Shown here: piece after piece, positions 47,618 through 56,522 of the stretch
Numbering within the stretch: position 1 is the stretch's first letter
Layout of the letters: every line of letters starts with the position of its first letter
NCBI GenBank assembly: GCA_905235575.1
Contig: CAJOLZ010000017.1
Span: forward strand, 43,730 to 107,729
DNA from: an uncultured Bacteroidaceae bacterium
Lineage (GTDB): Bacteria; Bacteroidota; Bacteroidia; Bacteroidales; Bacteroidaceae
DNA length: 64,000 nucleotides
Direction of reading: 5' to 3'
The notes under the pieces: generated by a model
Seen by the model: only the letters and a program-made list of their open reading frames with translations
Database searches by the model: none
Told to the model about the DNA's origin: nothing
Made by a program: the position numbers and the translations under genes

Positions 47618-50161
47618 CTATTTCCTGCGTTTCCGTATTTCGCTCACGACGAGCCACAGCAGGAACAGTGCCAGGATGGCCAGTGCGGTGTAGGCCACAG
47701 CCTCGGTGGTGTGTACCGTCTGCGGGTCGAATGTCATGACGATTTCGTGTTTTCCGGCCGGCACACGAATGGCTCGCAGTACGTAGTTGGCACGGGCGAT
47801 GGGCGTCTCTTCGCCGTCAATGGTGCATCGCCACCCGGGATAATATATTTCGCTGAAGACCACTATGCCTCCCTGTTGGCTCTCCACTTGATATGCGAGG
47901 CTGTTGGCTTCGTATGCGGTGAGTGTCACGTTGGCTGTGCTGTCTGTGGTGGCGTTGGCTTCGCCGAGCACATCGCTGAAGCGTTTGTCAGCCACGGCAG
48001 TGTGGCGCGGCGCAATGTTGTGCAGCTCGGCAATCTCGGCATCGGCATCGTCCACATATTTCACCTCGTTCACAAACCAGGCGTTGCCATAGGCGTAAGG
48101 GTTCTGTACGGCCACATGTTTGCCCTCCTTTTGTTTCAGGATTACGTATCGGGTGTTGAGCATGTTGAGTGCGGCGAAGAGACTGTCACCGTTGACTTGT
48201 GCGAAATTCCCGCCTGTCAGTGATGCGGCCTGCATGACGTTCTGCATCTCACCGTGCAGGTGTTCCTCGATGAGCTCCTGATAGCGGCGCAGTTTGGCTG
48301 CATGATAGCCTCCGATACTCTTGTGGTAGAACGAAGTTGTATTGTCGTTGAAAGTATTCAGCGAGAGGTTCAGCACACGATAATACATCGTGGGGTCGGT
48401 CAGAATCATATCATCGGCGATGGTCTTCACGTAGGTCTGCTCGTTGCTGCGTGGTCTGGTGAAGAGTCCGTCGTTCAGATAGCGCTTGTTCACACCCCAC
48501 ATGTCCACCAGGCAGAGCAGTGTGACGGCTGCCACCATAGCCTTGGCTTGTATCTTGTGCCAGCGGAAAAGCAGCAACAGGACGGTGCCGATGCCGATGA
48601 TGATGAAGCTGCGGAGTGCGTCGGACGTGAGCATGGCGCGGTGCATCTCGTTGATGTTGGTTATGATGCCGCTCATCATCTCCTGCGGAATATAGCCTGC
48701 TTCGACATATTGCTTCATGCTGCTCATGTCGAACGACGAAAGGTAAGTGCCGAAGAATATGTCGGGTGTGAGCCAGAAGAGTAGTGCCACGCCACCGGTG
48801 AGTGCAAAGGCCACAGCAATGTAACGTCCGCTTAGCAGACTGTCTTTCTTCCTGTTGAGGCATTCGGGTTCGTCCACCATCTTCTTCAGTGCCATCATGG
48901 CCAGCAAGGGGATGGTGAATTCGGCGATGACCAGAATGGATGCCACGGTGCGGAACTTGTCGTACATCGGCACGTAGTCGAGGAAGAAATCGGTGAAGCC
49001 CATGAAGTTCTTACCCCATGACAGCAGTATGCTGAGCACCGTGGCAGCCAGCATACACCACTTCATGGGGCCTTTCACGATGAAGAGGCCAAGCACGAAA
49101 AGCATCAGCACAAAGGCACCCACATAGACGGGGCCGCTCGTGCCGGGCTGTTCGCCGAAGTATTGCGTGAAGGCACCATAGATGGGCGTGTACATCTGGT
49201 TGGCGTGTTTCATGGCCGTCTTGCTGCTGGACAGCGCCTGCGAGGCTCCGCCTTTCGTGTTGGGCACCAGCAGTGTCCATGTCTCGCCTATGCCGTAGCT
49301 CCAGGCCGTGATGTAGCTGCGTTCCAATCCGCTGTTCGTCTGGTCGGCCGGGTCTTTGGTCTTCTGCGTCAGTTCGCTCTTTCCGCGCATGCTCTCCTTG
49401 CTATATTCCCACGTGTGATAGAGGTTGCTCAGGTTGATGCATACGCCCAGTGTGCCGCCGACGGCAAAGGCTGCCATTGCCTTCACCCACCTCATGAGAG
49501 CCTTTGTGCGCACCGCTTCGATGAGCCATGCCAGTGCCATGAAGCCGATGACGAACAGGAAATAGTAGGTCATCTGGACATGGTTCGACACAATCTGCAG
49601 CGCGGTGAAGATGCCCGACACCACGATGCCCCACAGATAGCGTCCGCGCCAGCACAGCACCATGCCGGCTATCGTGGGCGGAATGAAGCAGAGCGTGAGC
49701 AGTTTCCAGATATGTCCGGCAGCGATGATGATGAAGTAGTAGCTGGAGAAGGCCCACAGGACGGCGCCCAGGGCTGCCATCCACGTGCGGAAGTCGAAGG
49801 CGCGCAGTAGGATGTAGAAGCCCAGCAGCATCATGAAGACGTATGATGCCATCGTGGGCAGGCCCAGCTGATATACCTTTTCGAGGCGACCTAGCGTGTC
49901 GGTACTCGGATAGGAGGGGCTCATCTGATAGGTGGGCATTCCGGAGAAGAGCGTGTTGGTCCATCGTGTGCGTTCGCCGTTATGTGTGGCGCGATAGCGC
50001 TCCATTTCCACGTTGCTGCCCACAGCCGCACTGTGGTCGTTGCCCGTGAGCACCAGCCCTTCGGTTATAGGCTGCCAGAAGTAGACCACGCTGATGGCCA
50101 CAAAAAAGAGAATGGCTGCCACGTCGGGCAGAGCTTTCTGCAGATAGGTTTTCATGTTCAT
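47618..50161 (-). CDS. YfhO-like multi-TM membrane protein
   Basis: FWQPITEGLVLTGNDHSA...LFSGMPTYQM; ~12 TM; C-terminal FSEIYYPGWRCTIDGEETPIARANYVLRAIRVPAGKHEIVMTFDP. Confidence 0.85.
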   Translation of the reverse strand: MNMKTYLQKALPDVAAILFFVAISVVYFWQPITEGLVLTGNDHSAAVGSNVEMERYRATHNGERTRWTNTLFSGMPTYQMSPSYPSTDTLGRLEKVYQLGLPTMASYVFMMLLGFYILLRAFDFRTWMAALGAVLWAFSSYYFIIIAAGHIWKLLTLCFIPPTIAGMVLCWRGRYLWGIVVSGIFTALQIVSNHVQMTYYFLFVIGFMALAWLIEAVRTKALMRWVKAMAAFAVGGTLGVCINLSNLYHTWEYSKESMRGKSELTQKTKDPADQTNSGLERSYITAWSYGIGETWTLLVPNTKGGASQALSSSKTAMKHANQMYTPIYGAFTQYFGEQPGTSGPVYVGAFVLMLFVLGLFIVKGPMKWCMLAATVLSILLSWGKNFMGFTDFFLDYVPMYDKFRTVASILVIAEFTIPLLAMMALKKMVDEPECLNRKKDSLLSGRYIAVAFALTGGVALLFWLTPDIFFGTYLSSFDMSSMKQYVEAGYIPQEMMSGIITNINEMHRAMLTSDALRSFIIIGIGTVLLLLFRWHKIQAKAMVAAVTLLCLVDMWGVNKRYLNDGLFTRPRSNEQTYVKTIADDMILTDPTMYYRVLNLSLNTFNDNTTSFYHKSIGGYHAAKLRRYQELIEEHLHGEMQNVMQAASLTGGNFAQVNGDSLFAALNMLNTRYVILKQKEGKHVAVQNPYAYGNAWFVNEVKYVDDADAEIAELHNIAPRHTAVADKRFSDVLGEANATTDSTANVTLTAYEANSLAYQVESQQGGIVVFSEIYYPGWRCTIDGEETPIARANYVLRAIRVPAGKHEIVMTFDPQTVHTTEAVAYTALAILALFLLWLVVSEIRKRRK

Positions 50162-50189
50162 AATTCAGAAAGGGTGTGAGGTTCGGCTT

Positions 50190-50218
50190 AAAAAAGCAAC
50201 TCCCCGCCTTTGCGGGGC
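50190..50218 (-). terminator. Terminator downstream of rpsO
   Basis: CCCCGC AAAG GCGGGG AGTTGC TTTTTT on minus strand. Confidence 0.7.
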
Positions 50219-50293
50219 GGGGCGAGGAGTTCGGATTGCTTGTACATGTTTCGCTTCGTAGCGGAAGGGCGTAGCAAGCGCAGTGTCTTTCGA

Positions 50294-50563
50294 TTACTTG
50301 CGCAGGCCGAGCGCCTTCACGATGGCACGGTAGCGGTTGATGTCGCGAGACTTCAGGTAGTTGAGCAGGCTGCGGCGCTTTCCAACCAGACCCGTCAGCG
50401 CGCGCTCCGTGCTGTGGTCCTTGCGGTTCTGCTTCATGTGCTCGGTCAGATGCTTGATGCGGTGTGTGAACAGCGCAATCTGGCTCTCGGCGCTACCGGT
50501 GTCGGTGGCACCCTGACCATACTGTGCGAAAATCTCGGCTTTCTTAGCTGAATCCAAATACAT
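50294..50563 (-). CDS. rpsO: 30S ribosomal protein S15
   Basis: GSAESQIALFTHRIKHLTEHMKQNRKDHSTERALTGLVGKRRSLLNYLKSRDINRYRAIV. Confidence 0.97.
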   Translation of the reverse strand: MYLDSAKKAEIFAQYGQGATDTGSAESQIALFTHRIKHLTEHMKQNRKDHSTERALTGLVGKRRSLLNYLKSRDINRYRAIVKALGLRK

Positions 50564-50725
50564 AATTTTGTATTGATTTTAGTGAAACTTGTTTGTCGGA
50601 CAGCAACCTCTCTCTCGGCACTGTTTCGCAAATGCGCCGCAAAGATACAAACTTTTTCTGAATCTGCAAGTCTTTCAGGCTGAAAAAATGGGTCTACGGA
50701 TGTTACGAGTCGTTCTGCGTTCTGA

Positions 50726-50810
50726 TGCACCACGTTTTTACGCTTGTCGCACCACGCTGCGAAGGCCGTCGCACCACGTTGCGTTGCCTGTCGCACCACG
50801 GTGCGTTTTT
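50726..50810. repeat. Palindromic array #10 (3 cores + degenerate left core)
   Basis: TGCACCACGTTTTT, then cores at 50748, 50770, 50792 ending GGTGCGTTTTT. Confidence 0.95.
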
Positions 50811-50847
50811 CCGAGGTGCTTTCGGTCGGGACGGTTGGGCCTTGTGC

Positions 50848-51288
50848 CTACTCCTCCAAGCGCCCCTCGTAGCCGATGGCATCGGCGTTGCTCGGTGTCA
50901 TCCGTATGTCGGTTATCCCGTTGGGATAGACCGTCAGGCGGAAGAAATATGCGACGATGCCTTTGCGGCAGGCGAAGGTCAGTACGGGCCGTCCGCGGCG
51001 GTCACGCGATGTGTGCAGTTGCTCGATGGGTTTCTCGAAATTCAGGCCGTTCGTGTCTGGGTCGGGGATATAGGCCACGCCCAGATAGGGCAGATGGGCG
51101 CGCACCGTGTCATTCGATATGGCGAGCGAGTATCCGCTGGACACCGGACGCGGACTCCAGCGCAGCGGAATCATGTGTTCCACTTCCACCTTGAAGTCGG
51201 TGGGGTCGAACGGAGTGGATGTCGGGCTTTTCTCCTGCGAAATGGCTGCGAGGCTCCATGCGGCAAGCAGCAGTGCGATGTATCTCAT
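50848..51288 (-). CDS. DUF4251-like secreted protein
   Basis: Signal peptide; ...VEHMIPLRWSPRPVSSGYSLAISNDTVRAHLPYLGVAYIPD; typical Bacteroidales family. Confidence 0.75.
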   Translation of the reverse strand: MRYIALLLAAWSLAAISQEKSPTSTPFDPTDFKVEVEHMIPLRWSPRPVSSGYSLAISNDTVRAHLPYLGVAYIPDPDTNGLNFEKPIEQLHTSRDRRGRPVLTFACRKGIVAYFFRLTVYPNGITDIRMTPSNADAIGYEGRLEE

Positions 51289-51450
51289 GTGTATGTTCCT
51301 TTTATGAGATTAACGTTCGGCGAGCCTGTTTTAGTATATCAGCATGTCCGCGAGCGTGTTTTTTATTTCTACGACCGATTCGGACTGTTACTTTTCAGCG
51401 TGTCTGGCAAATTCTCGTTCAAAGGCTTGGCTATATTCGCGCTTTTTGTG

Positions 51451-51458
51451 TATTTTTG
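51451..51458 (+). promoter_or_regulatory. -7 box TATTTTTG
   Basis: TAnnTTTG with TTG at about 21 bp upstream; 32 bp before ATG 51491. Confidence 0.55.
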
Positions 51459-51490
51459 TAACGCAAATCATAATTTTAATGACCTGTAAA

Positions 51491-52300
51491 ATGAAAAAAA
51501 TCCTTTGTCTCGTGTTGCTGGCAGGTCTGACGCTCACAGCCTCAGCACAACTGAAGAACAACAAGTATCACGCCCCCATCAAGTTGGAGAAGAAATGGAA
51601 AAAGTACAATCCTGGTGAGGTTGTCTTCCGCGACCGCTCGCCGGAATCGGAGGGCTCGAAGATCTATCACGACATCATTTCCGACCCTACGCCCTACATT
51701 CAGGAGAACGCGCGCCGTGTGCTCCAGACACTCTATTTCGGTCCCAAGGACAAGAACATTCCCAAGCTGTCGCGCATCTTCTACACCATCGAGGATTATA
51801 ACGGCATCAGTGAGAAATCGGGTGGTGGCGACCGAGTGGCCATCCGATACAGCACTAGATGGGTTGAGCAATGTTTCGCCAATCGCGACACCATGCGCGT
51901 CGACTACGAAACGCGCGGTGTGCTCTACCACGAACTGACGCATGCCTATCAGCTTGAACCCAAGAACTGCGGCTCGTATGGCGACGGCGGCGAGTTCTGG
52001 TGTTTCATCGAGGGCATGGCCGATGCAGTACGTCTGGCCTGCGGATGCTTCGAGCAGGACTTCCACTCGAAAGACCGTCCACGTGGCGATTCTTGGCGTC
52101 AGGGTTATCGTGTCGCAGGCTACTTCCTCTACTGGCTGCAGCTCAATAAGGACAAGAACTTCCTGCGCAAGTTCAACCGTTCGGCTGCCGAGCTGGAGAC
52201 ATGGTCGTGGGATGCTGCCATGAAGCATGTGCTGGGTGACAAGCCCGAAAACGGCGTGGAAGAGCTCTGGAAGGAATATCGTGCAGCGATAGGAGACTAA
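51491..52300 (+). CDS. Basic secretory protein (BSP)-family putative metallopeptidase
   Basis: Signal peptide; GGGDRVAIRYSTRWVE; GVLYHELTHAYQ (HExxH); GGEFWCFIEGMADAVR. Confidence 0.85.
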   Translation: MKKILCLVLLAGLTLTASAQLKNNKYHAPIKLEKKWKKYNPGEVVFRDRSPESEGSKIYHDIISDPTPYIQENARRVLQTLYFGPKDKNIPKLSRIFYTIEDYNGISEKSGGGDRVAIRYSTRWVEQCFANRDTMRVDYETRGVLYHELTHAYQLEPKNCGSYGDGGEFWCFIEGMADAVRLACGCFEQDFHSKDRPRGDSWRQGYRVAGYFLYWLQLNKDKNFLRKFNRSAAELETWSWDAAMKHVLGDKPENGVEELWKEYRAAIGD

Positions 52301-52313
52301 TACAACGTCACGC

Positions 52314-52363
52314 AAAAGGCTCCTGAAATACCCCGGTATTGGGTGTATCTCAGGAGCCTTTTT
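52314..52363. terminator. Bidirectional terminator between convergent genes
   Basis: AAAAGGCTCCTGA ... TCAGGAGCCTTTTT. Confidence 0.88.
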
Positions 52364-52393
52364 GTATGTCTTCGGCAGTGTAACGAAGGCGAA

Positions 52394-53101
52394 TCAGATG
52401 CCCAGAAGCCCTTTGAAGAGGAAAAACACCACGGGCACAAAAAGCGCGGGCAGCAGGTTGAGCGTCTTGCAATCCTTTATCTCCAGAATGGCCAGTCCTG
52501 AGGCAGCGATAAGCGTACCGCCCACGATGCTCATCTCGCAGAGCAGCTCGTCGGAAATGATGTTGCCGCAAAGTCGTGCAATCAAGTAGATGCTGCCTTG
52601 CCAGCAAAACAAGATGGGAGCTGCCAGCGCCATGCCGATGCCATAGGTGGCGGCCAGCACAGTGGAGGTGACGAAGTCGAGCGTGGCGTTGGTGAAGAGA
52701 AATGTATTGTCGCCCAGCAACGCACTGTTGATGGGACCCACGATGCTCAGTGTGCCGATGCAGAAGAGCAGCACCCCCGTAGATAGGCCCTGAGCCAGCG
52801 ACGGAGCCTTGTCGGCAGTGGAGTTTTCGGACGGATGTCGGTCGACCAACGCCTTGAACCGCCCGTCGAGATTCAGTATCGTGCCGATGAGACCTCCGAT
52901 GGCAAGGCTCAGTACGAAGAGCACCGGATAGTGGCTCTGCGGCATGTTGCGGCAGACGGCATTGAAGCCCAGAGCGAGCGAGGCCAGGCCCATGGCTGTG
53001 AACATCACTTTCTGGTACTGCGGCTTGATGCCGCGTTTCAGTACACTACCGATGCAACTGCCCAGCAGAATCGTTATCGTATTGGCTATGGTTCCTATCA
53101 T
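52394..53101 (-). CDS. DUF554-type membrane protein
   Basis: MIGTIANTITILLGSCIGSVLKRGI..., LSLAIGGLIGTILNLD, ~7 TM. Confidence 0.88.
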   Translation of the reverse strand: MIGTIANTITILLGSCIGSVLKRGIKPQYQKVMFTAMGLASLALGFNAVCRNMPQSHYPVLFVLSLAIGGLIGTILNLDGRFKALVDRHPSENSTADKAPSLAQGLSTGVLLFCIGTLSIVGPINSALLGDNTFLFTNATLDFVTSTVLAATYGIGMALAAPILFCWQGSIYLIARLCGNIISDELLCEMSIVGGTLIAASGLAILEIKDCKTLNLLPALFVPVVFFLFKGLLGI

Positions 53102-53186
53102 GTCGAGGTTTTGATGAAGTTCAATTATGCATTATCCAAGAGGTTGACTTCGTCTTCCTCTGTTATGACTCGGCCATCCAAACAAT

Positions 53187-53235
53187 TTCTTCAACACCCA
53201 CTAACGTGGGCAGAAGCGGCAGAGCCGAGCGGATG
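53187..53235. repeat. Hairpin repeat copy A
   Basis: TTCTTCAACACCCAC taac GTGGGCAGAAGCGGCAGAGCCGAGCG. Confidence 0.85.
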
Positions 53236-53348
53236 GCGCTCGCTGTTCCATCGGTTGAGGCTCCGTGGAATTGCTCGCAAAATTACAACAAATAGTCCGT
53301 CTGTCAGCAAAAAAGGATAGATTTCTTTTGTCAGACATTTGTTTTTTC

Positions 53349-53356
53349 GTAATTTT
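53349..53356 (+). promoter_or_regulatory. -7 box TAATTTTG
   Basis: TAnnTTTG; implies ~230 nt leader before ATG 53587. Confidence 0.5.
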
Positions 53357-53426
53357 GTGGCAACAAATAGCCGTTCAGGCCTAAAAACTTCATCAATGAA
53401 AAGTTGCTCATTTTCCCATTTTGTCA

Positions 53427-53476
53427 TTCTTCAACACCCGACATTGTCGGGCAGAAGCGGCAAAGCCGAGCGCAGA
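53427..53476. repeat. Hairpin repeat copy B
   Basis: TTCTTCAACACCCGAC att GTCGGGCAGAAGCGGCAAAGCCGAGCG. Confidence 0.85.
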
Positions 53477-53586
53477 GCGAAGCAAAAAGTCTCTCGCAGT
53501 CAGGAACGGAAAGAGTTATCGGTCTCCACGACTATCGAGTATGCCTGAGAATTTATAACCCATTAACCCCAATAACAAACAAATCG

Positions 53587-54456
53587 ATGAAAAAAACATT
53601 CCTAATGGCAGCAGTTGTAGCCCTGATGGCATCCTGCTGCGGACAGAAAAAATGCAACTGCGGTTGTACAGAATGTAGCTGTTGCTCTGCAGAGGGCACC
53701 GAAGCTGTAGCTCAGGCTGCCGAGGCTCAGATTGTAGAGAACGAGCAGTACGACCTGGCTCAGCTCAAGCAAGACGACGAGGGATATTACATCCTCTTCG
53801 ACGGAACCAGCCTCGACGGATGGCGTGGCTATGGTCAGGACGGCGTTCCCACAAGCTGGGAGAACGACGGTGAGAGCATCCACCTCAAAGGCTCCGGCAC
53901 CGGTGAGGCACAGGCTGAAGGCGGCGGCGACCTTCTCTTCGCACACAAGTTCACCAACTTCACCCTCGAACTCGAGTACAAGATTAGCAAGGGTGGCAAC
54001 TCAGGTATCTTCTACCTGGCCCAGGAAGCCAAGGACGCCAACGGCGAATACCTCCCCATCTGGCAGAGCTGCTCCGAGTATCAGGTGCTCGACAACGCCA
54101 ACCACATCGATGCACAGCTGGGTGTAGACGGCAACCGTCAGGCTGCATCGCTCTACGACATGGTACCTGCCGTACCCCAGAACGCCAACCCCTTTGGCGA
54201 GTGGAACAAGGCTAAGATAGTAGTCTTCAAGGGCACAGTCATCCACTACCAGAACGACGAGAAGGTGCTCGAATATCACCTGTGGACTCCCAAGTGGAAA
54301 GAGATGCTCGACAATAGCAAGTTCTGCGAGGGCGGCGAGTTCCCCTATGCCTATGGCATGATGATTGACGAGGGTAAGGAAGGCGGATACTTCGCACTGC
54401 AGGACCACGGCGACGACGTGTGGTATCGCAACGTGCGCATCAAGGTGATGGAATAA
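53587..54456 (+). CDS. DUF1080 (3-keto-disaccharide hydrolase-like) lipoprotein with Cys-rich N-terminus
   Basis: MKKTFLMAAVVALMASCCGQKKCNCGCTECSCCS; FDGTSLDGWRGYG; KISKGGNSGIFYLAQE; WNKAKIVVFKGTVIHYQN. Confidence 0.92.
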   Translation: MKKTFLMAAVVALMASCCGQKKCNCGCTECSCCSAEGTEAVAQAAEAQIVENEQYDLAQLKQDDEGYYILFDGTSLDGWRGYGQDGVPTSWENDGESIHLKGSGTGEAQAEGGGDLLFAHKFTNFTLELEYKISKGGNSGIFYLAQEAKDANGEYLPIWQSCSEYQVLDNANHIDAQLGVDGNRQAASLYDMVPAVPQNANPFGEWNKAKIVVFKGTVIHYQNDEKVLEYHLWTPKWKEMLDNSKFCEGGEFPYAYGMMIDEGKEGGYFALQDHGDDVWYRNVRIKVME

Positions 54457-54484
54457 GCCCCCACCTCGGTTTTACGAATTAAGC

Positions 54485-54519
54485 AAGGCGCAGTTCCCAG
54501 TCGGGGGCTGCGCCTTTTT
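54485..54519 (+). terminator. Terminator after the DUF1080 gene
   Basis: AAGGCGCAG ... CTGCGCCTTTTT. Confidence 0.8.
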
Positions 54520-54541
54520 CGTGAAGATTCGCGAAGGAGAG

Positions 54542-54632
54542 AAAAACGCAACGTGGTGCGTCGCTTGTCGCACCACGTTGCGTTGCTTGTCGCACCACGT
54601 TGCGTTGTCTGTCGCACTGCAGTGCGTTTTTC
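54542..54632. repeat. Palindromic array #11 (4 cores)
   Basis: CGCAACGTGGTGCG, CGCACCACGTTGCG x2, CGCACTGCAGTGCGTTTTT at 54547, 54569, 54591, 54613. Confidence 0.97.
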
Positions 54633-54646
54633 GTCACTCCCTCAGC

Positions 54647-55420
54647 CTATCGGATGTTCTTCCTGATTTTGGTGAGGTAGGCATCGAGCTTCTCCTCGCT
54701 GCGGTCGTCGATTATCTGGATGAGTTCCTTGAGCTCGGCCCGAATCTGCTCGACATGGTGCTTGGTGCGCGGGTTGAAGAGAATTTCGCGCAGCAGGGTG
54801 TCGTCCTCGGAGAGCACGCCGCGGGCTATGCCGAGGTGCCGCTTGAAGGTGGTTCCGGGCGCGTCTTGGTGCTTCATGACGGCGGAGAAGACGAAGGTGC
54901 TTACGAAGGGCACTGAGAGGCTGTAGGCCATGGCTTCGTCGTGCTCGTCGAAGGTGTATTCGTGCACATTGAGCCCGAGACGACGGTAGAGGTCGAGGAA
55001 GAAGACGCGGCCCAGATAGTCGCCTTCGCTGATGACGATGGCGTTCTCGTTGGAGAGGGCGCCCAGGTTGGCAAAGGTGGGACCGAACATCGGGTGGGTG
55101 CTCACATAGTGCATTCCCGTGGATTCGTAGAACTCCTTGAACCCGGTCTTGACGCTGCTGATGTCGCTGATGATGCAGTCTTGGTGGAGGTGGGGGATGA
55201 CCTGTTGGAAGACCTCGATGGTGTACTTGAGCGTGACAGCGTTGATGACGAGGTCAGGGCGGAACTGGTCAATCTCGTCGAGGGTGGTGAAGCGCTGGGT
55301 GTTGTAGAGGAAGCGCATGCGGCGCGGGTCTATTTCGTAGACGGCGCACTCGTGGTCGAACGAGAGTACGTCGGCAAAGAAACTGCCCATCTTGCCTGCA
55401 CCGAGTATGAGAATCTTCAT
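54647..55420 (-). CDS. tyrA: Prephenate dehydrogenase
   Basis: MKILILGAGKMGSFFADVLSFDHECAVYEIDP; DISSVKTGFKEF; THPMFGPTFANL. Confidence 0.9.
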   Translation of the reverse strand: MKILILGAGKMGSFFADVLSFDHECAVYEIDPRRMRFLYNTQRFTTLDEIDQFRPDLVINAVTLKYTIEVFQQVIPHLHQDCIISDISSVKTGFKEFYESTGMHYVSTHPMFGPTFANLGALSNENAIVISEGDYLGRVFFLDLYRRLGLNVHEYTFDEHDEAMAYSLSVPFVSTFVFSAVMKHQDAPGTTFKRHLGIARGVLSEDDTLLREILFNPRTKHHVEQIRAELKELIQIIDDRSEEKLDAYLTKIRKNIR

Positions 55421-55432
55421 AGCTCCTGCCAC

Positions 55433-56497
55433 TTACTTGTTGATGATTTCCATCTGCTGACGCACACTCTCGGCGTGTATCTCTTCGTAGACGCGGCGTA
55501 TGAAGGCGGGGTCCATTCCGCAGAGACTTCCCTGGGCGGCTCGTTTGGCGAGTATCTCGGAGTAGCGCTCGCGCTGTACGACGCTCATGTTGTGGTCTTT
55601 CTTGTAGAGGGCTATCTCGCGTGAGACGCGCATTCGCTTGGTGAGGAGATCCATGAGCTGGCTGTCCATCTCGTCGATTTGTTTGCGGAGTGAGACGAGG
55701 GATTCGGTCATCTCGACATTGTCACGGACGACGAGGTGCTCGAGGATAAAGTCGAGTACGTCGGGAGTTACCTGCTGCTTGGCGTCGCTCCATGCCTCGT
55801 CGGGGTTGCAGTGGCTTTCGATGATGAGCCCTTCGAAGCCCATGTCCATGGCTTGCTGGCAGAGGGGTGCGATGAGGTCGCGCCGTCCTCCGATATGGCT
55901 GGGGTCGCAGGCGATGGGCAGGTTGGTGATGCGTCGGTGCAGTTCGATGGGGAGGTGCCAGAGTGGTACGTTGCGGTAGAGTTTCTGGTCGACGCTGCTG
56001 AAGCCTCGGTGGATGGCTCCGATGCGTTTGACACCTGCACCGTTGAGTCGCAGGAGGGCACCTATCCAGAGCTCGAGGTCAGGGTTGACGGGGTTCTTGA
56101 CGAAGACAGGGATGTCAGTGCCTTTCAGACTGTCGGCAAGTTCCTGGATGGCGAAGGGGTTGGCGGTGGTGCGGGCTCCTATCCAGAGGATATCGATACC
56201 AGCCTGCAGCGCGGCCTCCACGTGGCGTGGCGTGGCTACTTCGGTGGCTATGAGCATGCCCGTTTCTTCTTTCACCCGCTGGAGCCAGGGGAGTGCTTTC
56301 TCGCCTTGTCCTTCGAAGCCTCCGGGCTTGGTGCGTGGTTTCCACACTCCGGCGCGGAAGATGTGACAGCCTTTGTGGGCGAGTTCGTGGGCGGTGGTCA
56401 TTACTTGTTCCTCGGTCTCGGCCGAGCAAGGTCCTGCGATGACGAAGGGGCGACGGTTGTCGCTGGGCAGGTTGAGGGGTTGAAGGTCTAAGATCAT
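55433..56497 (-). CDS. DAHP synthase (KDO8P-synthase-like type) fused to C-terminal chorismate mutase
   Basis: FVIAGPCSAETEEQVM, FRAGVWKPRTKPGGFEG, CDPSHIGGRR; C-term LVSLRKQIDEMDSQLMDLLTKRMRVSREIALYKKDHNM. Confidence 0.94.
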   Translation of the reverse strand: MILDLQPLNLPSDNRRPFVIAGPCSAETEEQVMTTAHELAHKGCHIFRAGVWKPRTKPGGFEGQGEKALPWLQRVKEETGMLIATEVATPRHVEAALQAGIDILWIGARTTANPFAIQELADSLKGTDIPVFVKNPVNPDLELWIGALLRLNGAGVKRIGAIHRGFSSVDQKLYRNVPLWHLPIELHRRITNLPIACDPSHIGGRRDLIAPLCQQAMDMGFEGLIIESHCNPDEAWSDAKQQVTPDVLDFILEHLVVRDNVEMTESLVSLRKQIDEMDSQLMDLLTKRMRVSREIALYKKDHNMSVVQRERYSEILAKRAAQGSLCGMDPAFIRRVYEEIHAESVRQQMEIINK

Positions 56498-56522
56498 AAT
56501 ACTTTTATGCTTAATTCATTAT

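Noticed and set aside
50564-50660. S15 autoregulatory leader upstream of rpsO
   Set aside because: A leader of about 75 nt exists, but I could not identify a defined S15-binding structure by eye.
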